Source of the DNA: Platerodrilus igneus
Lineage: Eukaryota > Arthropoda > Insecta > Coleoptera > Lycidae
NCBI GenBank assembly: GCA_036346225.1
Contig: JARFIW010000884.1
Location: 4,450,501-4,514,500 of the forward strand
Direction: 5' to 3'
DNA: 64,000 nt
A program made the translations under genes and the position numbers. Below, piece by piece: positions 11,764 through 23,548 of this stretch. Positions within the stretch are counted from its first letter, which is position 1, and every line of letters starts with the position of its first letter. The notes below the pieces were generated by a model. It ran no database searches, was not told the DNA's origin, and saw nothing but the letters and a program-made list of their open reading frames with translations.

Positions 11764-14625
11764 TTAACCCTTTAAGACACAGTACTATTTTTTATTAAAA
11801 AATAAAACTTTTTTTAATGCCACAAATTCTAAATAGCTTAAGTAGTAGAGACAATTTACATTTTGTATGAAATTTTGTTTATTTTTGAAAAAAATGGATG
11901 GCCGATATATCAACCAATGAGCATTTGATAATGTGCGTTAGAATATGTAAGCAATGGTTGATAATTCGACCACATAATAATTATACTCAGAATGTCCACA
12001 TAATCTATTGATTATAATAAATACAAAAAATATTTATACATTATGGAATGGTAAAAAACAACGTAAACATATTGCAACATCACAAGCCTTGCATGACATG
12101 TGTGACGTACACACTTTTCCTTGGTATAGCAATATGCACAACATCTTGATGTACCCTGTATTGACATATGTTTGCCTATATCAGAGAGCCTATTTGAATC
12201 GTCTATTGTGACTGATCGACCACTAACTTTTTTAAAGTTTTATACGCTGATGGCAGGGGAGCTTTACGTTTTCTGGAATGTAATTGCCTATCAATTGAGT
12301 TGTTAATAGATTTCTAAATTTTAGTTGAGGAAGTGTCTTTTGGCTATCGAGTTTCATTTGAACTTTCTATAAAATAAAAGAATTTACAATGACTGCATCT
12401 ATAAAATAATTTTAGCCACCATCTTCTCGACTTCCAAGAAATATAGTAGGAATGAGGTTGATTAAATTGATCAACTCCTCCCATAAAACGATTGTAGGTA
12501 TAAATGGGAAGAGGGCATTTTACTACTTCTTTTCCCCCAGTTTTTTCACACGTTGAACGTATGTAGTTTCACTTGGATTGTCCATTTTGCTAACTACCAA
12601 AACTGATTTCTTACCACGGCCTTTCCATTTTACAACTGAAATGTCAGAAGACATTGCAAAATCAATGTTTTGTTTATTGGTAACAGTTCCTCTGGAAAAT
12701 GCTTTCGATTAGAGAGTAATATTGCGCAAGCAAAAGTTTTTTTTTGAGAAGCGATTGCAGCAATTCAAAAGTACTAAAATAATTATCGAAATATAAACAA
12801 TAACCTTTGTTCCAGTATGGTTTTGATAATTGCAAAACTACACTTTCTCCTAGTGTTTCTTGTTTCTTTATTTATTCTTTTAATTTTCTTTGGTAGACAT
12901 CAAATCCCAATAAATAGCCCGTCTTTGAACATGCTATAGCATAAACCTTGAATCCGCGCTTCACAGGCTTCAAAGGAATATACTGCTTAAAACTGATTCT
13001 TCCTTTGAAAGCAACAATACTTTCGTCGATTGCAAGTTGTCTGTCTGGTATGTAACATTTTTTGAAGTTATCATCGAGAATGTGAATCATAGGTCGAATT
13101 TTGTAAAGTTGATCAAAATTGGAATCTTCTTTCCGGGGCATTTTAGAATTATCATTTGGATGCAAATGTCGCAGAATATTTAAAATCGCTTTAGGGCCAT
13201 AATATTTGCCAATCTTTCAACTCTCATATTTGGAACGGTTGACCAGTATAGACAGAAACTTGGCAAAAAATCAAATCCCATAACTATTAGGATTCCAAAT
13301 AATGCTTTTAGTTCAACCACAGATAGTTCCAAATTTACGCTCTTTTCATTCGCAAATCTATTAGATTCTTGTACAATAATGTCCAATAGCTCCTTGGCAA
13401 TAACGGCATCAAAAATTTCGGCTGGTGATTTGGTGTTTACGTTAATGGTACGGCCAAAGTTCTAAGAAAAACCTAATTTTGATAAACTTTTGGAGTAGAT
13501 GCAGTTTTTGAAAAAGTAAATAGATTCTGTTGACGATTGCTGGATTCTTCCTCTATTTCGCTTTCTTCATCTGAATTCCAGTCTTCAACATTATTTCCAT
13601 TTACATAAGTTGGATCGACGATGGAATCATCAAAACTGAAGTAATCACAATTATCGTCATATTTAGAATATTTCTTTACGGTGGCTCGTCCCGTTCAACT
13701 AATTTTACTAGACGAACTGGATGGTACATCCTGAAAGTCTGCATCAAGCATACTTGATGAAGACGGTGATAATGATGCAGATATAGGTGTTATACTTCCT
13801 ACAAATATACAGTTTCAAAACATTGTGACTTTGGTAAATGCAATTTTACCTGATGTTCGCAAACAAGGCTCTTGTTTTGACAATGAATGTGTTTCTCGTA
13901 TTTCATCATCTGCATCACTGTCGCCTCCATATTCAGAATTTTCAGCTTGTTCTATCGGAATACCACCAAACCATGGCCAAAACTCATCCTTCGACAGTGC
14001 ATTCAAGTCATTCAAATTCATTTCAGAGTAATATGTCGCTAAACAAAAGTACATGAAAGCTCATGTTAAATTTATGTGTGGTTGTAGACGTAAGATCAAA
14101 GTGAATAAACAACCGAATATTATCTTTGCCGAAAATCAAGTTGCGGGTATAATTATTTGCAATTAACAGGAACATATATAGCAAAAGTACAGAAACAAAA
14201 AATATACTAAAAGCAAAATACATACCGTATAAAAATCGTTACCAAAATGGCATAAATAAAAGTCGTTTTTTAAAAATTGTTCACTAATTTTCTGAAACTA
14301 TGTAATCCACATAATACTCCAAACACATAAAAATGTTAATATGCAAACACATTTCCTACCTTTATCAAATGTATAATAATAATTCGCTCATAAAGTAACA
14401 GACTATTTGTTCTGTTTAAAAGGAAATCTGGAAATGAGCGTAGGTCGATATATGAACCACTTTTAGTTATGTGGGAGGTTACTACAGCTGAATACTAGAT
14501 TTTTGTCCTTGAATGAACCAATGAGCAACTGCAGACGTTGTCTGACTGCACCCGACCGGTTTTATAATTTAATATGCACAATTACTACCTGTTCTAAAAG
14601 TGATTGATAAATAAACCAGAAAATT
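11764..14625 (-). mobile_element. Dead piggyBac-type DNA transposon (~2.86 kb)
   Basis: The left boundary is TTAA (11764-11767) followed by CCCTTTAAG, the arrangement expected for piggyBac elements, which insert at TTAA. The right boundary near 14622 is inferred from where the interrupted host repeat resumes; the right TTAA and terminal repeat are too eroded to read. Inside is a decayed transposase on the minus strand. The size fits a full-length piggyBac element. Confidence 0.72.
12190..14054 (-). pseudogene. piggyBac transposase relic
   Basis: Reading the minus strand from 14054 leftwards gives, in order and in several frames: an acidic N-terminal region (FWPWFGGIPIEQAENSEYG, 13815-14054); the ALFGILIVMGF...YWS segment (13180-13386); and the DDE core (LAIDESIVAFKGR, then KPVKRGFKVYAIACSKTGY) at 12872-13165. 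Next come a GYCLYFDNYFS segment near 12780, an RGTVTN / VVKWKG region near 12620-12690, and GGVDQFNQ near 12460. The three catalytic aspartates known for piggyBac (in IDES, FDN and GVD) can all be recognised. Several frameshifts and stops separate the parts, so the gene is inactive. Intact relatives excise and insert the element at TTAA. Confidence 0.85.
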
Positions 14626-14895
14626 TGCCAAATTAATAGTTTTCCAGTAAGTCCTTTCGCACAATTAACATTAGTTGAGAATATTGCAAAACCAATACCT
14701 GTAGTTGCTTATAGTATCCATCCGGTTTAAGCACAGTTATTTTTTTCGTCATTACTGGAACTGGTTAGATGCGTATCTTCATTGATTTCTATTCTGAGAT
14801 AGGCTACACATTTTCCTGAAATTTACACATCTTACATCTTTGACTATTTGCATGCTATAGTCTAACCTAGGTCACCTCTACCTTTCTTTTTTCCT
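14623..14895 (+). repeat. Unit 2 (right part) and start of unit 3 of the long repeat
   Basis: From about 14623 the sequence again follows unit 1 (AATTAATAGTTTTCC, then TTAAGCACAG and TTTTTTCGTCATTA). From about 14750 a further unit starts with ACTGGAACTGGTTAGATGCG and runs to about 14895. Confidence 0.6.
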
Positions 14896-15180
14896 CTCTC
14901 TATGTAAAATAATTGTGGTGTAAATTTCAAATAGCTAATTAGGAGAAAAAAAGTGGACTGTATAAATTTTAATTGATAGTGTAACAAACAACCAATAATT
15001 AAATGTTCTTAATAAGTTAATTAAAGCAAAGCGTTTGCTATAAAGCACTCACCTTATTAAATTATGCAGCCGTGCAGACGAAAAACGATGAAATCAATAC
15101 GATTCTTCCTTTGGCGGAAGAAGCGAAGCACATTTATTACATAGCGGTTCTGTAGCAAGCGGTTCATCTAATTTGTTCAA

Positions 15181-15307
15181 TGTAGCACGTGTAAAAAGCG
15201 ATGCGGTGTGTTTGAAAGACGAAACGATTCTCTACTATGTAGAACGTGTAAGATAGCGATTCGGTGTGTTCGAACGACGAATTGATACTCTTTTATGTAG
15301 AACTTGG
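15181..15307. repeat. 57-58 bp tandem repeat, about 2.2 copies
   Basis: The blocks TGTAGCACGTGTAAaaAGCGAT.CGGTGTGTT and TGTAGAACGTGTAAgatAGCGATtCGGTGTGTT start at 15181 and 15238. A partial third copy starts at 15296 (TGTAGAACTTGG). Confidence 0.75.
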
Positions 15308-17885
15308 ATTTTCCAATCACTACTACACTATTTGCACATGCGGAGTAGTCGTTTATCACTCACGGCACTGGTTGGCGCGTGCTTCAAGTAAAACCAAGGA
15401 AATTCCACTCTAATAAATTTAAATATACCGCGGCGAATTTAAGATAACCAACAAACTCAATGTATTAATAAAATTTGCAGTAAATTTACAATATAGACGG
15501 AACACTTATGCCTTAGTATGTGGCCTATCATTTTATCTCTCCTATATGTATTTTTGTGCTTATATTTTTCAGTAGCTTCTATTCAAAATGAGCTCGTTTT
15601 GCACCTATATAGGGTAAGTAGTTAAGATTCTAACTATATTTACAATACGTATGTTGATGCCACTGTGTAAATATTATTAATTAGTTGCTTGTTGAGCCAG
15701 TTTAATTACAGTGGTTAAATGCCACTTAGTCTTATATCTTAAAGTTTGCGACAATATTTAAGGTGTGTAATGGAGTAGTTCTCTTATTTGCAAAACACCC
15801 TTCAGCTTGATCGTCACTAGATATAATTAATATAGATTTAATGTTAGTACGTGAGGAGTGAAGAATTCAGATGTTTGTCTTTAAACCAGTAATTTAATAT
15901 TTATTTTGCTATTTAAATTCGTAAAAGTTGCTTTATTAGAGTTCATGCGTTTCTGTGTTTATTTTGCACCATAGCTGCAGATGTTCTAAAAGTGATAAAT
16001 TGGTTGTTGATTTGTTTTCAGTCCCCCACCCCCATGTTCAACTGTGTTATTGTGGCATTCTTTTTTTCCCTATCTGCTCTTTGTTACCCAGTAATTCGGG
16101 CGAGTTCACTCTTGATTGAATTCTTTTCTTCCGGGTCCGCTCATATTACGGGTAACAGTGGGCTCAAAATCGAACGCAAATATTAGGTTTTATTTTTAAG
16201 TAAACTGTTTTAAAGATGTAAATAGAACAAGTTGATTCAAAAAAGTAAACACTTATTTTGCAAAAATTTAGAAACAAATTTTATGACTTTTTGTTATTCG
16301 TCGCAACATTCAAACTTAGTTTCTCAGCCCAAAATGTCTTGTTCATACTTCATAAATGCTGAAAAGATTAAATAGGTCTTGTTATAATGCGCTACTTCTC
16401 CAATTCTTTGTAAAAAACTGTTCTATAGGAGCGTAAAACTTTTCGTAAGTTTATAGTTAAACACATAAGAAGTGAGCCGTTAGTAGATGACTCTAACCAT
16501 CATTAAAAAAGGAAAAGTAATGATAAGAAAAATTACAGCAAAAAAATAATTTTTTAATGTGATATATTAAGCTTCTTTTATCCTGCATGATTTTGTTGAA
16601 ATATGACTTAATTGTCAATAACTAAATTCTCATGTCAGAACTTGCAACTAATCTGTTTCTGTCTTCAGTTTTGGTTGCTGTTGCTGAGTAAAGACAAAAT
16701 CAACTTTCACACAAATATGAGGGAAAAGATAACAAGCATTGAACTGTCTTCCTTGGTAGAATCAGTATTTTATTTATATTTCGTGGTCATATCAGTATCT
16801 TAAAAGTAGGAGAATGACAGGGAGTTTTTCTTCATCTGCCCCATCCACCTTGTACACATCCTACCAATTTCCCTCCCATCTCCCGCTTCCCACCTCCCAC
16901 ATACCACCACCTAACTCCCAGCTCCCACTTTCCACCATCCAACTCCAACTTCCACTACCCATCTGCCACCTCTCACCTCCCACATTACACAAGCCGGATT
17001 TGTGTTTACTACACTAGTTTACTAAATGAAGTTTAAACTAATTAGTGCTTCATTTGATGGTATTTTCCAAACAATGCTTAATATTCTTTAATTGTAATTA
17101 AACAATGTTGTTTAATTACGTGAACGTAAAAACCGTCCAAACTCTAAGTTGTTCAATCTTTAACACTCGTCTTACAATCTTGTCTAGTAAGCAAATAAAA
17201 GTCACTCAAGAATGGTGTATAAGATAAGTAAACGTTACATGCTTTACTTCGATTCAAAGTTCAAATCTGCTGTATTTTCCCATCGTGTTTAAAGCGATCT
17301 AGTATTTTAAGTAGTCCATAGTTTAAAGTATTTTCATGATGGTCAAGAAGGTTATTGTAAAATTTTATATTTTTTAGTTGTAGTTAAAACTTCCATATTT
17401 CTATTGTTCACAATTTTCATCGTACTAAAGTAATCGAGCGTGTAAAGTGACCAAAAATTGTATTAGTGAAGCTTCAACGTCAACTCTTAGATGAATACAA
17501 CAATTTAATGTTTTTGCATTTTAAAACTTGCATGTTTCAAACTGTTATATTTCTATTGTTATTCTTAGCAGCCTTTGGGTTTATGCGTTCAGAAAAAGCT
17601 TTAATTTTTTTTTAAACATATCCGTCCTCAGTACATACTTTAATTAACCAATTTTAATTAAAACAAGAAAATTAGTGTAACAATTTATTTAAAAATACAA
17701 ATAGAGTATTTTCAATTAAACAGTATATAGAATTGTTTCATGTAACAGACAGTAGTTTGATCGAGTGCTGTAATTCTTGAAATCTTCAAATTTAGAACTC
17801 AAAGTTCTTCCATATTCACAACAATATGAACAGTGAGTCAATTTAAAAAGTAAAAAATTTGATAATTATCAAATTTGAAAGGCAA
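15308..17885. other. AT-rich non-coding DNA with one pyrimidine-rich stretch
   Basis: Nothing coding is seen. The only structure is the C/T-rich minisatellite-like stretch at 16850-16990. Confidence 0.45.
16850..16990. repeat. Degenerate CTCCCAC-type pyrimidine-rich minisatellite
   Basis: There are repeated variants of CTCCCA / CACCTCCCA with almost no G on the + strand. The open frame over it is low-complexity and not a credible protein. Confidence 0.7.
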
Positions 17886-18333
17886 TTACTGGAGGATGAA
17901 TCATCCTTTTTAATTCAGGATATAAATAAGACCGCTTATTAATGTAAGGGTCAGTCTATATCAGAATGTCGAATATAAATTATATCGTGTAAAGTTAAAT
18001 AGTTGAATTTTTGGAAGTCCAAGAGAGTAAACATAAATGTTATAGTATGTGAACGTGTCTAATGTACATGCAGCTTGTAGAATACATAAATAGACAAAAG
18101 TGTAATAAATAAATAGTTGTGTTAGTGTTGTTAATAGACCTATGGTTAAGAAGTTAGTTTAAGAAGATATTAGTGCTTGTAAATTCATTAGTGTGATACT
18201 GCCTCATTGTTAATTGGACTGAAAACATCTATAAATAAAGCATATACTGTTAATTAGACTTGTGAACAGTGAGTAATAAAGACACTTGTTATTACTTGTT
18301 TTAAATTAGTGGAACGCGGTAGTAGTAGCCCGC

Positions 18334-18336
<3 letters not shown>
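17886..18336 (+). mobile_element. Truncated LTR, same family as the solo LTR at 10125
   Basis: The sequence aligns with the 10125-10659 LTR (opposite strand) from an ATGA.TCA...TTTAATTCAGG block through GTACATGCAGCTTGTAG to TAGTAGCCCGCTAC at 18336. The first ~80 bases of the LTR are lost, and its last bases abut the TA tract at 18337. Confidence 0.8.

Positions 18337-18377
<41 letters not shown>
18337..18377. repeat. (TA)n tract left of the 18378 element
   Basis: About 20 TA units lie between the truncated LTR and the TGCTGT start of the next LTR. Confidence 0.95.
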
Positions 18378-18379
<2 letters not shown>

Positions 18380-20204
18380 CTGTAATACCCCTTTAGTGGT
18401 TCGACCTATTAATTCTGTAATATCACGTGTCCTTACGTTGAGCGACCTATTTATTTTAATTGCTATAATACTAAATTAAATTATTGAACCACCATTTTAA
18501 TCTTTCCTACAGCTTGTGATTATTTCCTCCTCCAGCTGTTTCTTAACGTTGCTATCAACTGGAGTTTATCATAAACAACTTTATCGACCAATGACAAAAT
18601 TCAACAAGTTACCGCCTTTGCGGGTTATCTCTGCCCTACTTAATTTGTGGCTCCTCCTCTGTACTATTTCAATTTTATGACCTCGGCTAGCATATATTTG
18701 TAATTATAAAAATTCAGTAAGTTTGGATCCCATTTAATGAAACTAATGCTTTATGTACAGCTTTGACGTTATTTACAATACATTTTCAAATTAATTCACC
18801 TTTATAAATTTCATTTATCAACAACCATTTAATTTGTACTAAAACCCAAAGTCACCAAAGAAAACTCATTATCTTTACCAACAAATGTAGAATATTCTAA
18901 ATCCGTTTTCTTATTATTATTTCAATACGTATTCAACCCTTTGTTGACTTGTTTACAAGCATATAATATTTAGCCAATTTGATATTAAAAATAAAATAAA
19001 ATTCTTGTAGAAAAACAGATGCCTTATAACTAACAATCTGACCTGGTTTTATCTTTTTACGACGACGCTTCCATTAAAATTAATCTTCCCCAATTTTCGA
19101 TTCCATTCAACTTATCACCATCATGGACCAACACCATTAAATTATAATTTTATACTTTAATCATTCTTGCCATAGACTTCAAATTTGTAATTCGTTCACC
19201 CCTATACTTCAAGATTATGTTCTTCTTTTCGCCTCGACATTTAAATTGTTTTATTGTAATCTTTCTTAACATCAAGCATTCTGGCCTATTTTCCCTCAGA
19301 CCTCGAAGCCCTATTATTTTTATGTCTTAGTTTACGATTAATTCATAAAAATAATCCTACTTACGTTTTAAACGGTAATTTTCATATACACACTCATTTA
19401 TTTCACTTTGTACCACTTGTTACGTATTATTCAGTATTACTGGCAATGCACTTGGGCCTTCATTGAGTTCAAAACTGACTTTCTTATCGCGGTGCTTGCT
19501 AATATAATTTCGAATCCCCACTGCATCCGTGGTGTGGTCTAGAACCTGTCGTTTGCTTCGGACCAATCAAATAATTTCATTTCGAATATTTTCTGATGTA
19601 ATGCTCTGCGTTCGTTCATAATGCCCACCTGCCTGCAGGTGTCTTCACTTATCAACATGCTGTATTTTGATAGAATAGTCGCCTTTCCATAAACAACTGA
19701 TGCAATTTTACTTTAAACTTTCATTGTTTACATGCGATTCACGCAATTTTACTCATTTCTCTTATCAAAATGGTTAGATCTTTATACGCATTAGATTAGC
19801 TACATGAAACTCTATTTTCACCTCCGTATTACTTAATCGTCTGAGACTCTTTTCTTAATGCGTGTCTAATTATTCTTTATCATTTATACGCGTGCTTCCA
19901 CTGAAAAATATTCTTATTCGCTTTACTTATGTCAACTGAACACTATCTACAGGGTATTTAATCTTTACCATCCGTTTAATACTCGTATTTCTCATTCCTA
20001 CGCCAACTATGCGTCTTCCTATGTCTTTCCTGCGTCCCCAAAACTATTTCTACTTTGTACACAGGGTGTTTCCTACTTACTATCTACTTCTATTTCTTAC
20101 TTATTTCCTAAAATAACTACAATTTTCTGCTGCCTATTCTAATTACTCATTCTCTAGTGACCTTCACTATGTCGTGCACCCTTAAACAAACCCTTATCAC
20201 AGCA
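18378..20204 (-). repeat. 3' LTR of the 18378-25377 element
   Basis: This is 1827 bp, TGCTGT...ACAGCA, near-identical to 23549-25377. In element orientation it is the 3' LTR because it lies downstream of pol. Confidence 0.93.
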
Positions 20205-20601
20205 TAATTCCCCCAAATTAAAATATAAAATTTTATATCAATGTCCATTTTGTTGCCCAACGTGAACTTAAACTCACATTGGTATGAAATTATTATATTT
20301 TATTTCCATATTGAAATTCAACCTTTTCATTATTAATCTCATATTTACATTTTATTTATCCCATACCTATGTCCTATTATACTATACTATTCCTATCTAT
20401 GCCTATTCTTATGTTCAAATCCTATTCTATTTCTCTATGTATACCTATTCATAATTTATTTTACATTTCCTTTTATCTATTCATCTGTCCTTGCATGGGC
20501 CAATTCAATTTATTTATTTTCTACTTCCCCCTTTTTCACTCTTAAATCTGGGTCCTTTTAATCTATATTTTCAATCCTATATTTATTATCTATCCTATAT
20601 C
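20205..20601 (-). other. Remnant 3' interior with polypurine tract
   Basis: Directly before the 3' LTR the minus strand reads TTTGGGGGAATTA, a good polypurine tract for plus-strand priming (about 20205-20217). The remaining ~390 bp is AT-rich and non-coding. It marks where RNase H and integrase should have been. Confidence 0.6.
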
Positions 20602-21936
20602 CTAAAAATCTAACCCTACTTTGAAAAATTCACACTTCCTTAAATTCAACCTTAAACCTGCTATATTCAACTCTAATAATATTCTCTCTAAATGTACGTA
20701 GTGTTCCTCTACACTATTACTAAATATTAATATTTCATCCTTATAGTGGATACTAAATTCCTCATACAGTCCCAAAATATTCTTGATCACATTCTCTAAT
20801 GCATCCGTACTCGAGGACAAACCAACCGGGACCACCCTAAATTGGTATAATTTTCCTTCTACCGAAAAACCCGTATATTTCCTTGATTCACGCGCTAATG
20901 GAATCAAACACAATGAATTCTTTAAGTCTAATTTGCTATATATTTTCTTATTACCTATTCTTGCTAATATGCTTTCCATCGTTGGTGGACAATTGTATTG
21001 CGGCTTCGTTCGCTTATTTATCTCTTGCATCCAAACATAACCTAATGCTATTATCATTTTCTTCACGACGACTAATGGATTCACAAAATGTGTACTGGAG
21101 TTTTCTATAATGCCTTCACGTAACATTTCCTCAATTTCTTCCTTCACTCTATTCCTATATGCTACTGGAATAGGATATATCTTATTGTTAAACGGTTCCT
21201 CATTCATTACTTCTAACTTGTGCACATAACCCTTGGCAATTCTCGACTTTGACCCAATTAATTCTGAATGCTTATTCAATAATACATTCACCCTATTTTT
21301 TAAATCATCTGGACACTTAATCTCTTCACTTTCATTACCCCCATTATTTATCTCTTCACTAAACTGGTTAATATTTACACAGTCATCTTCTATTACTATA
21401 TTCCCCTCTTCATACCATTTAATATATTTCCCATTACACTCAATCTCTTTGCATTCCGCATTTATCTTCAACGCCAACTTATCTATCATATTCATCCCAA
21501 ATATAACATCTATCTTCAGTCCAGGTACCACCATGAACTCATTTTCCCATATTCTATTCCCCATTTCACATCTCAGAATTACCATTTCATTTATTACACT
21601 AAATCTCTTATTATTTGGTGCCACTAAATTACACCTTGCTATCTTTATCGCTTTATCCCCCAATTTCTCTCGTTTAACAAATTCTTCCGCTACAAGTGAT
21701 GCCTCTGCTCCAGTATCAATTAATACTTTAACTATTTTATTTTCCACCTTTAAATTAATTATTGGTAATAAGTTTCTCTCAAGTCTTCCTAATTCATTAT
21801 CCATTTCATATTTAATAAACTCGCGCTGGTGCTCATATCCGTTAATCCGTAGAATTTTCCTTGGTTCGTCCGTACTCAAAAATCCTGATCTCGCGTCGAA
21901 GGTCCTGCCTGACTCATTCTTCCTGTATCTGTGCAA
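20602..21936 (-). pseudogene. pol: Partial pol: protease and damaged reverse transcriptase
   Basis: This open frame of 444 codons overlaps the gag end by 61 bases and lies in the -1 frame relative to it, as in many retroelements. Protease: VLIDTGAEASLVAEEF (around residues 70-85), with the catalytic DTG intact. RT: REGIIENSSTHFVNPLVVV, SKLDLKNSLCLIPL, FRVVPVGLSSSTDAL and HYKDEILIFS. The last should be Y-x-D-D, so the second catalytic Asp is Glu here, and the block that is DIRICLDARKLN in the sister element at 27560 is scrambled. The frame stops shortly after RKCEFF; RNase H and integrase are missing. An active RT is not expected. Confidence 0.88.
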
Positions 21937-22733
21937 TTCGTGTTCCTTAATTCCACACTATTAATATTTCTTGCTGGTGTCCGTCGATCATCCTTTTCCT
22001 GTCTATTCATTGCTCCATTGTTTCCCTCATGATTCGTTCTCTCTATTCGTTGCCTTGGTGTCTGACCATTATCCCTGTTCTGCCTAAAATCATTATTAAA
22101 GTTTCCATAGTTCCCCCCATTAAAATTTCTTCCGCGATCATAATTATACCTGTTCCTTCGATAATTATTCCTAGTCTCATCATTCCTTATGAAATTCGTG
22201 CGTCGATCCCTAAAATTATTTTCCCTTTCATCATCATTTTCCAAATCATCATATCTCTGCAAATAATCAATAAACGTGTCTCTATCCACTATGTTTTGCG
22301 TCGTTATGTATCGCTTTACTTCCGCATTAAAATGACTTGCTAAATACTTTATAATAATTTTATCTTCTAAAGGAGGATCCAATTGCTTCGCTACAGTAAA
22401 TTTCTTAATCGCATATGATTCTCGCGTTATCCCTTTCGCCAAATCGTATCTTCCCATAATTAAATCATTTCGAATTCGATTTTGCTGGTTGTCATTCCAG
22501 AATTGACGTAGAAATTTGCTTTCAAACTGTTCAAACGTTTCTATTTCATCCTCAACTAGATTGTACCATTGTTTAGCATTCCCTTTTAATATTGCCCTGA
22601 TTAAATTTAATTTGAATAATTCATCTGTGTATCCCTGTATCAACATTTTAAAATTTTTCAGAAATATCTTAGGGTTTACTTTTCCGTCCCCGTAAAATTT
22701 CGTAAATTGTTCCATTGAAAGATTCGTTTGCAT
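21876..22733 (-). pseudogene. gag: Gag, capsid and basic C-terminal part
   Basis: The 285-codon frame holds the retrotransposon capsid signature (KFYGDG...FLKNFKML, GNAKQWYNLVEDE, FESKFLRQFWNDNQQNRIR) and a C-terminal half very rich in Arg, Asn and Gly. There is no CCHC knuckle. It is clearly homologous to the Gag at 29322-31115. The upstream coiled-coil part lies in other frames at 22760-23268, so Gag is broken in this copy or the breaks are single-base sequencing errors. The end overlaps pol, with a run of five T before the stop (GAT TTT TGA) as a possible -1 slip site. Confidence 0.82.
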
Positions 22734-22759
22734 TAGCTTAATTGGTTCCCTATTAAAGT

Positions 22760-23268
22760 TTATTGGATTGCTTTTAAATTATTTATCTCTTGATTTATTG
22801 ATCTGAATTCCGTTTCGCAATTTTCTTCAATTTTATTTAACTTAATATTTAAATTCTTAATTTTATTGTTGGACTCACTTTCGAACTCTTCTCGTTTCGT
22901 TTTGATTAAAGAAATATGATCCCATAAACCGTCTATCTCCTCAGAAACTCTACCAACTCTCTCATTCAATTGTGCTTTCATCTCCGCGATATTATGGTTT
23001 GCTTCTTTCAGTCCATCACTAAGATTCTTAATTTTACCCTCCAATTTCTCATTGTTTTCATCCATTTTATTTTAACTGCATTTATGGCTTGCTCACTCCT
23101 ATCCATCTTTTCATTCAATGCCATTAAGATATCCAACATCTTATTTTCTTGTGAAGTTCGCCTCTCTTCACTGGAACTGGTTTCCTGAATTATAACGCTC
23201 TCCTGGGATCCTATCTCTACTCCTTGTTGTCTCAAAACCTCCCGTGTTTCCCGTATTTTCTTGTCCAT
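22760..23268 (-). pseudogene. gag: Gag N-terminal coiled-coil region, two frames
   Basis: An ATG at 23268 starts a charged segment (MDKKIRETREVL...) that continues in a second frame from about 23065 to 22760. Both are Glu/Lys/Asn-rich with heptad-like leucine/isoleucine spacing, like the coiled-coil half of the Gag at 29322. The frames switch in a run of A/T at about 23060, consistent with a one-base indel. Confidence 0.65.
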
Positions 23269-23425
23269 TATTATTAAATTTATATGCTAAACTTTTTAAA
23301 TACTAAAATTTATCTAACTTTAAATTACTGTACAAATTTCACTATTGTTAATTGAAGCTTTTCAAATCCCCGGTTTAGTTTAATTAATTTATATAAAATC
23401 TTACAATCGTACTTTAAAATTTATT

Positions 23426-23509
23426 TTAATTTAATTCGCCCCTCTTAATCTCAGTTTATTTTATTGTGGTTTAATTTAATTCGCCCCTCTTAATTTCAGT
23501 TTATTTTGG
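23426..23509. repeat. Tandem duplication of ~42 bp in the element leader
   Basis: TTAATTTAATTCGCCCCTCT followed by TAAT.TCAGTTTATTTT occurs twice, starting at 23426 and 23470, in the untranslated leader between the primer site and gag. Confidence 0.85.
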
Positions 23510-23522
23510 TTTAATTTACGAG

Positions 23523-23545
23523 CCCCTTCGTTGGGTCGACATATT
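23523..23545 (-). promoter_or_regulatory. Putative primer-binding region of the 18378 element
   Basis: Just inside the 5' LTR the minus strand reads TGTCGACCCAACGAAGGGGC. The element at 27560 has TGGCAAACCCAACGTGAGGC at the same place. The shared ACCCAACG core next to the LTR suggests that both use the same type of tRNA primer. Which tRNA cannot be told here. Confidence 0.5.
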
Positions 23546-23548
23546 AAT

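Noticed and set aside
11900..14540. AACCAATGAGCA at about 11910 and 14516 as subterminal repeats of the piggyBac element
   Set aside because: Both are in the same orientation, not inverted, and short enough to be chance.
16814..17017. Pro/Ser/Leu-rich frame
   Set aside because: It arises from the C/T-rich minisatellite at 16850-16990.
21233..21964. Long plus-strand frame of 243 codons
   Set aside because: It is the antisense shadow of gag/pol of the 18378 element: Ser/Leu/Ile/Phe-rich, with no family resemblance.
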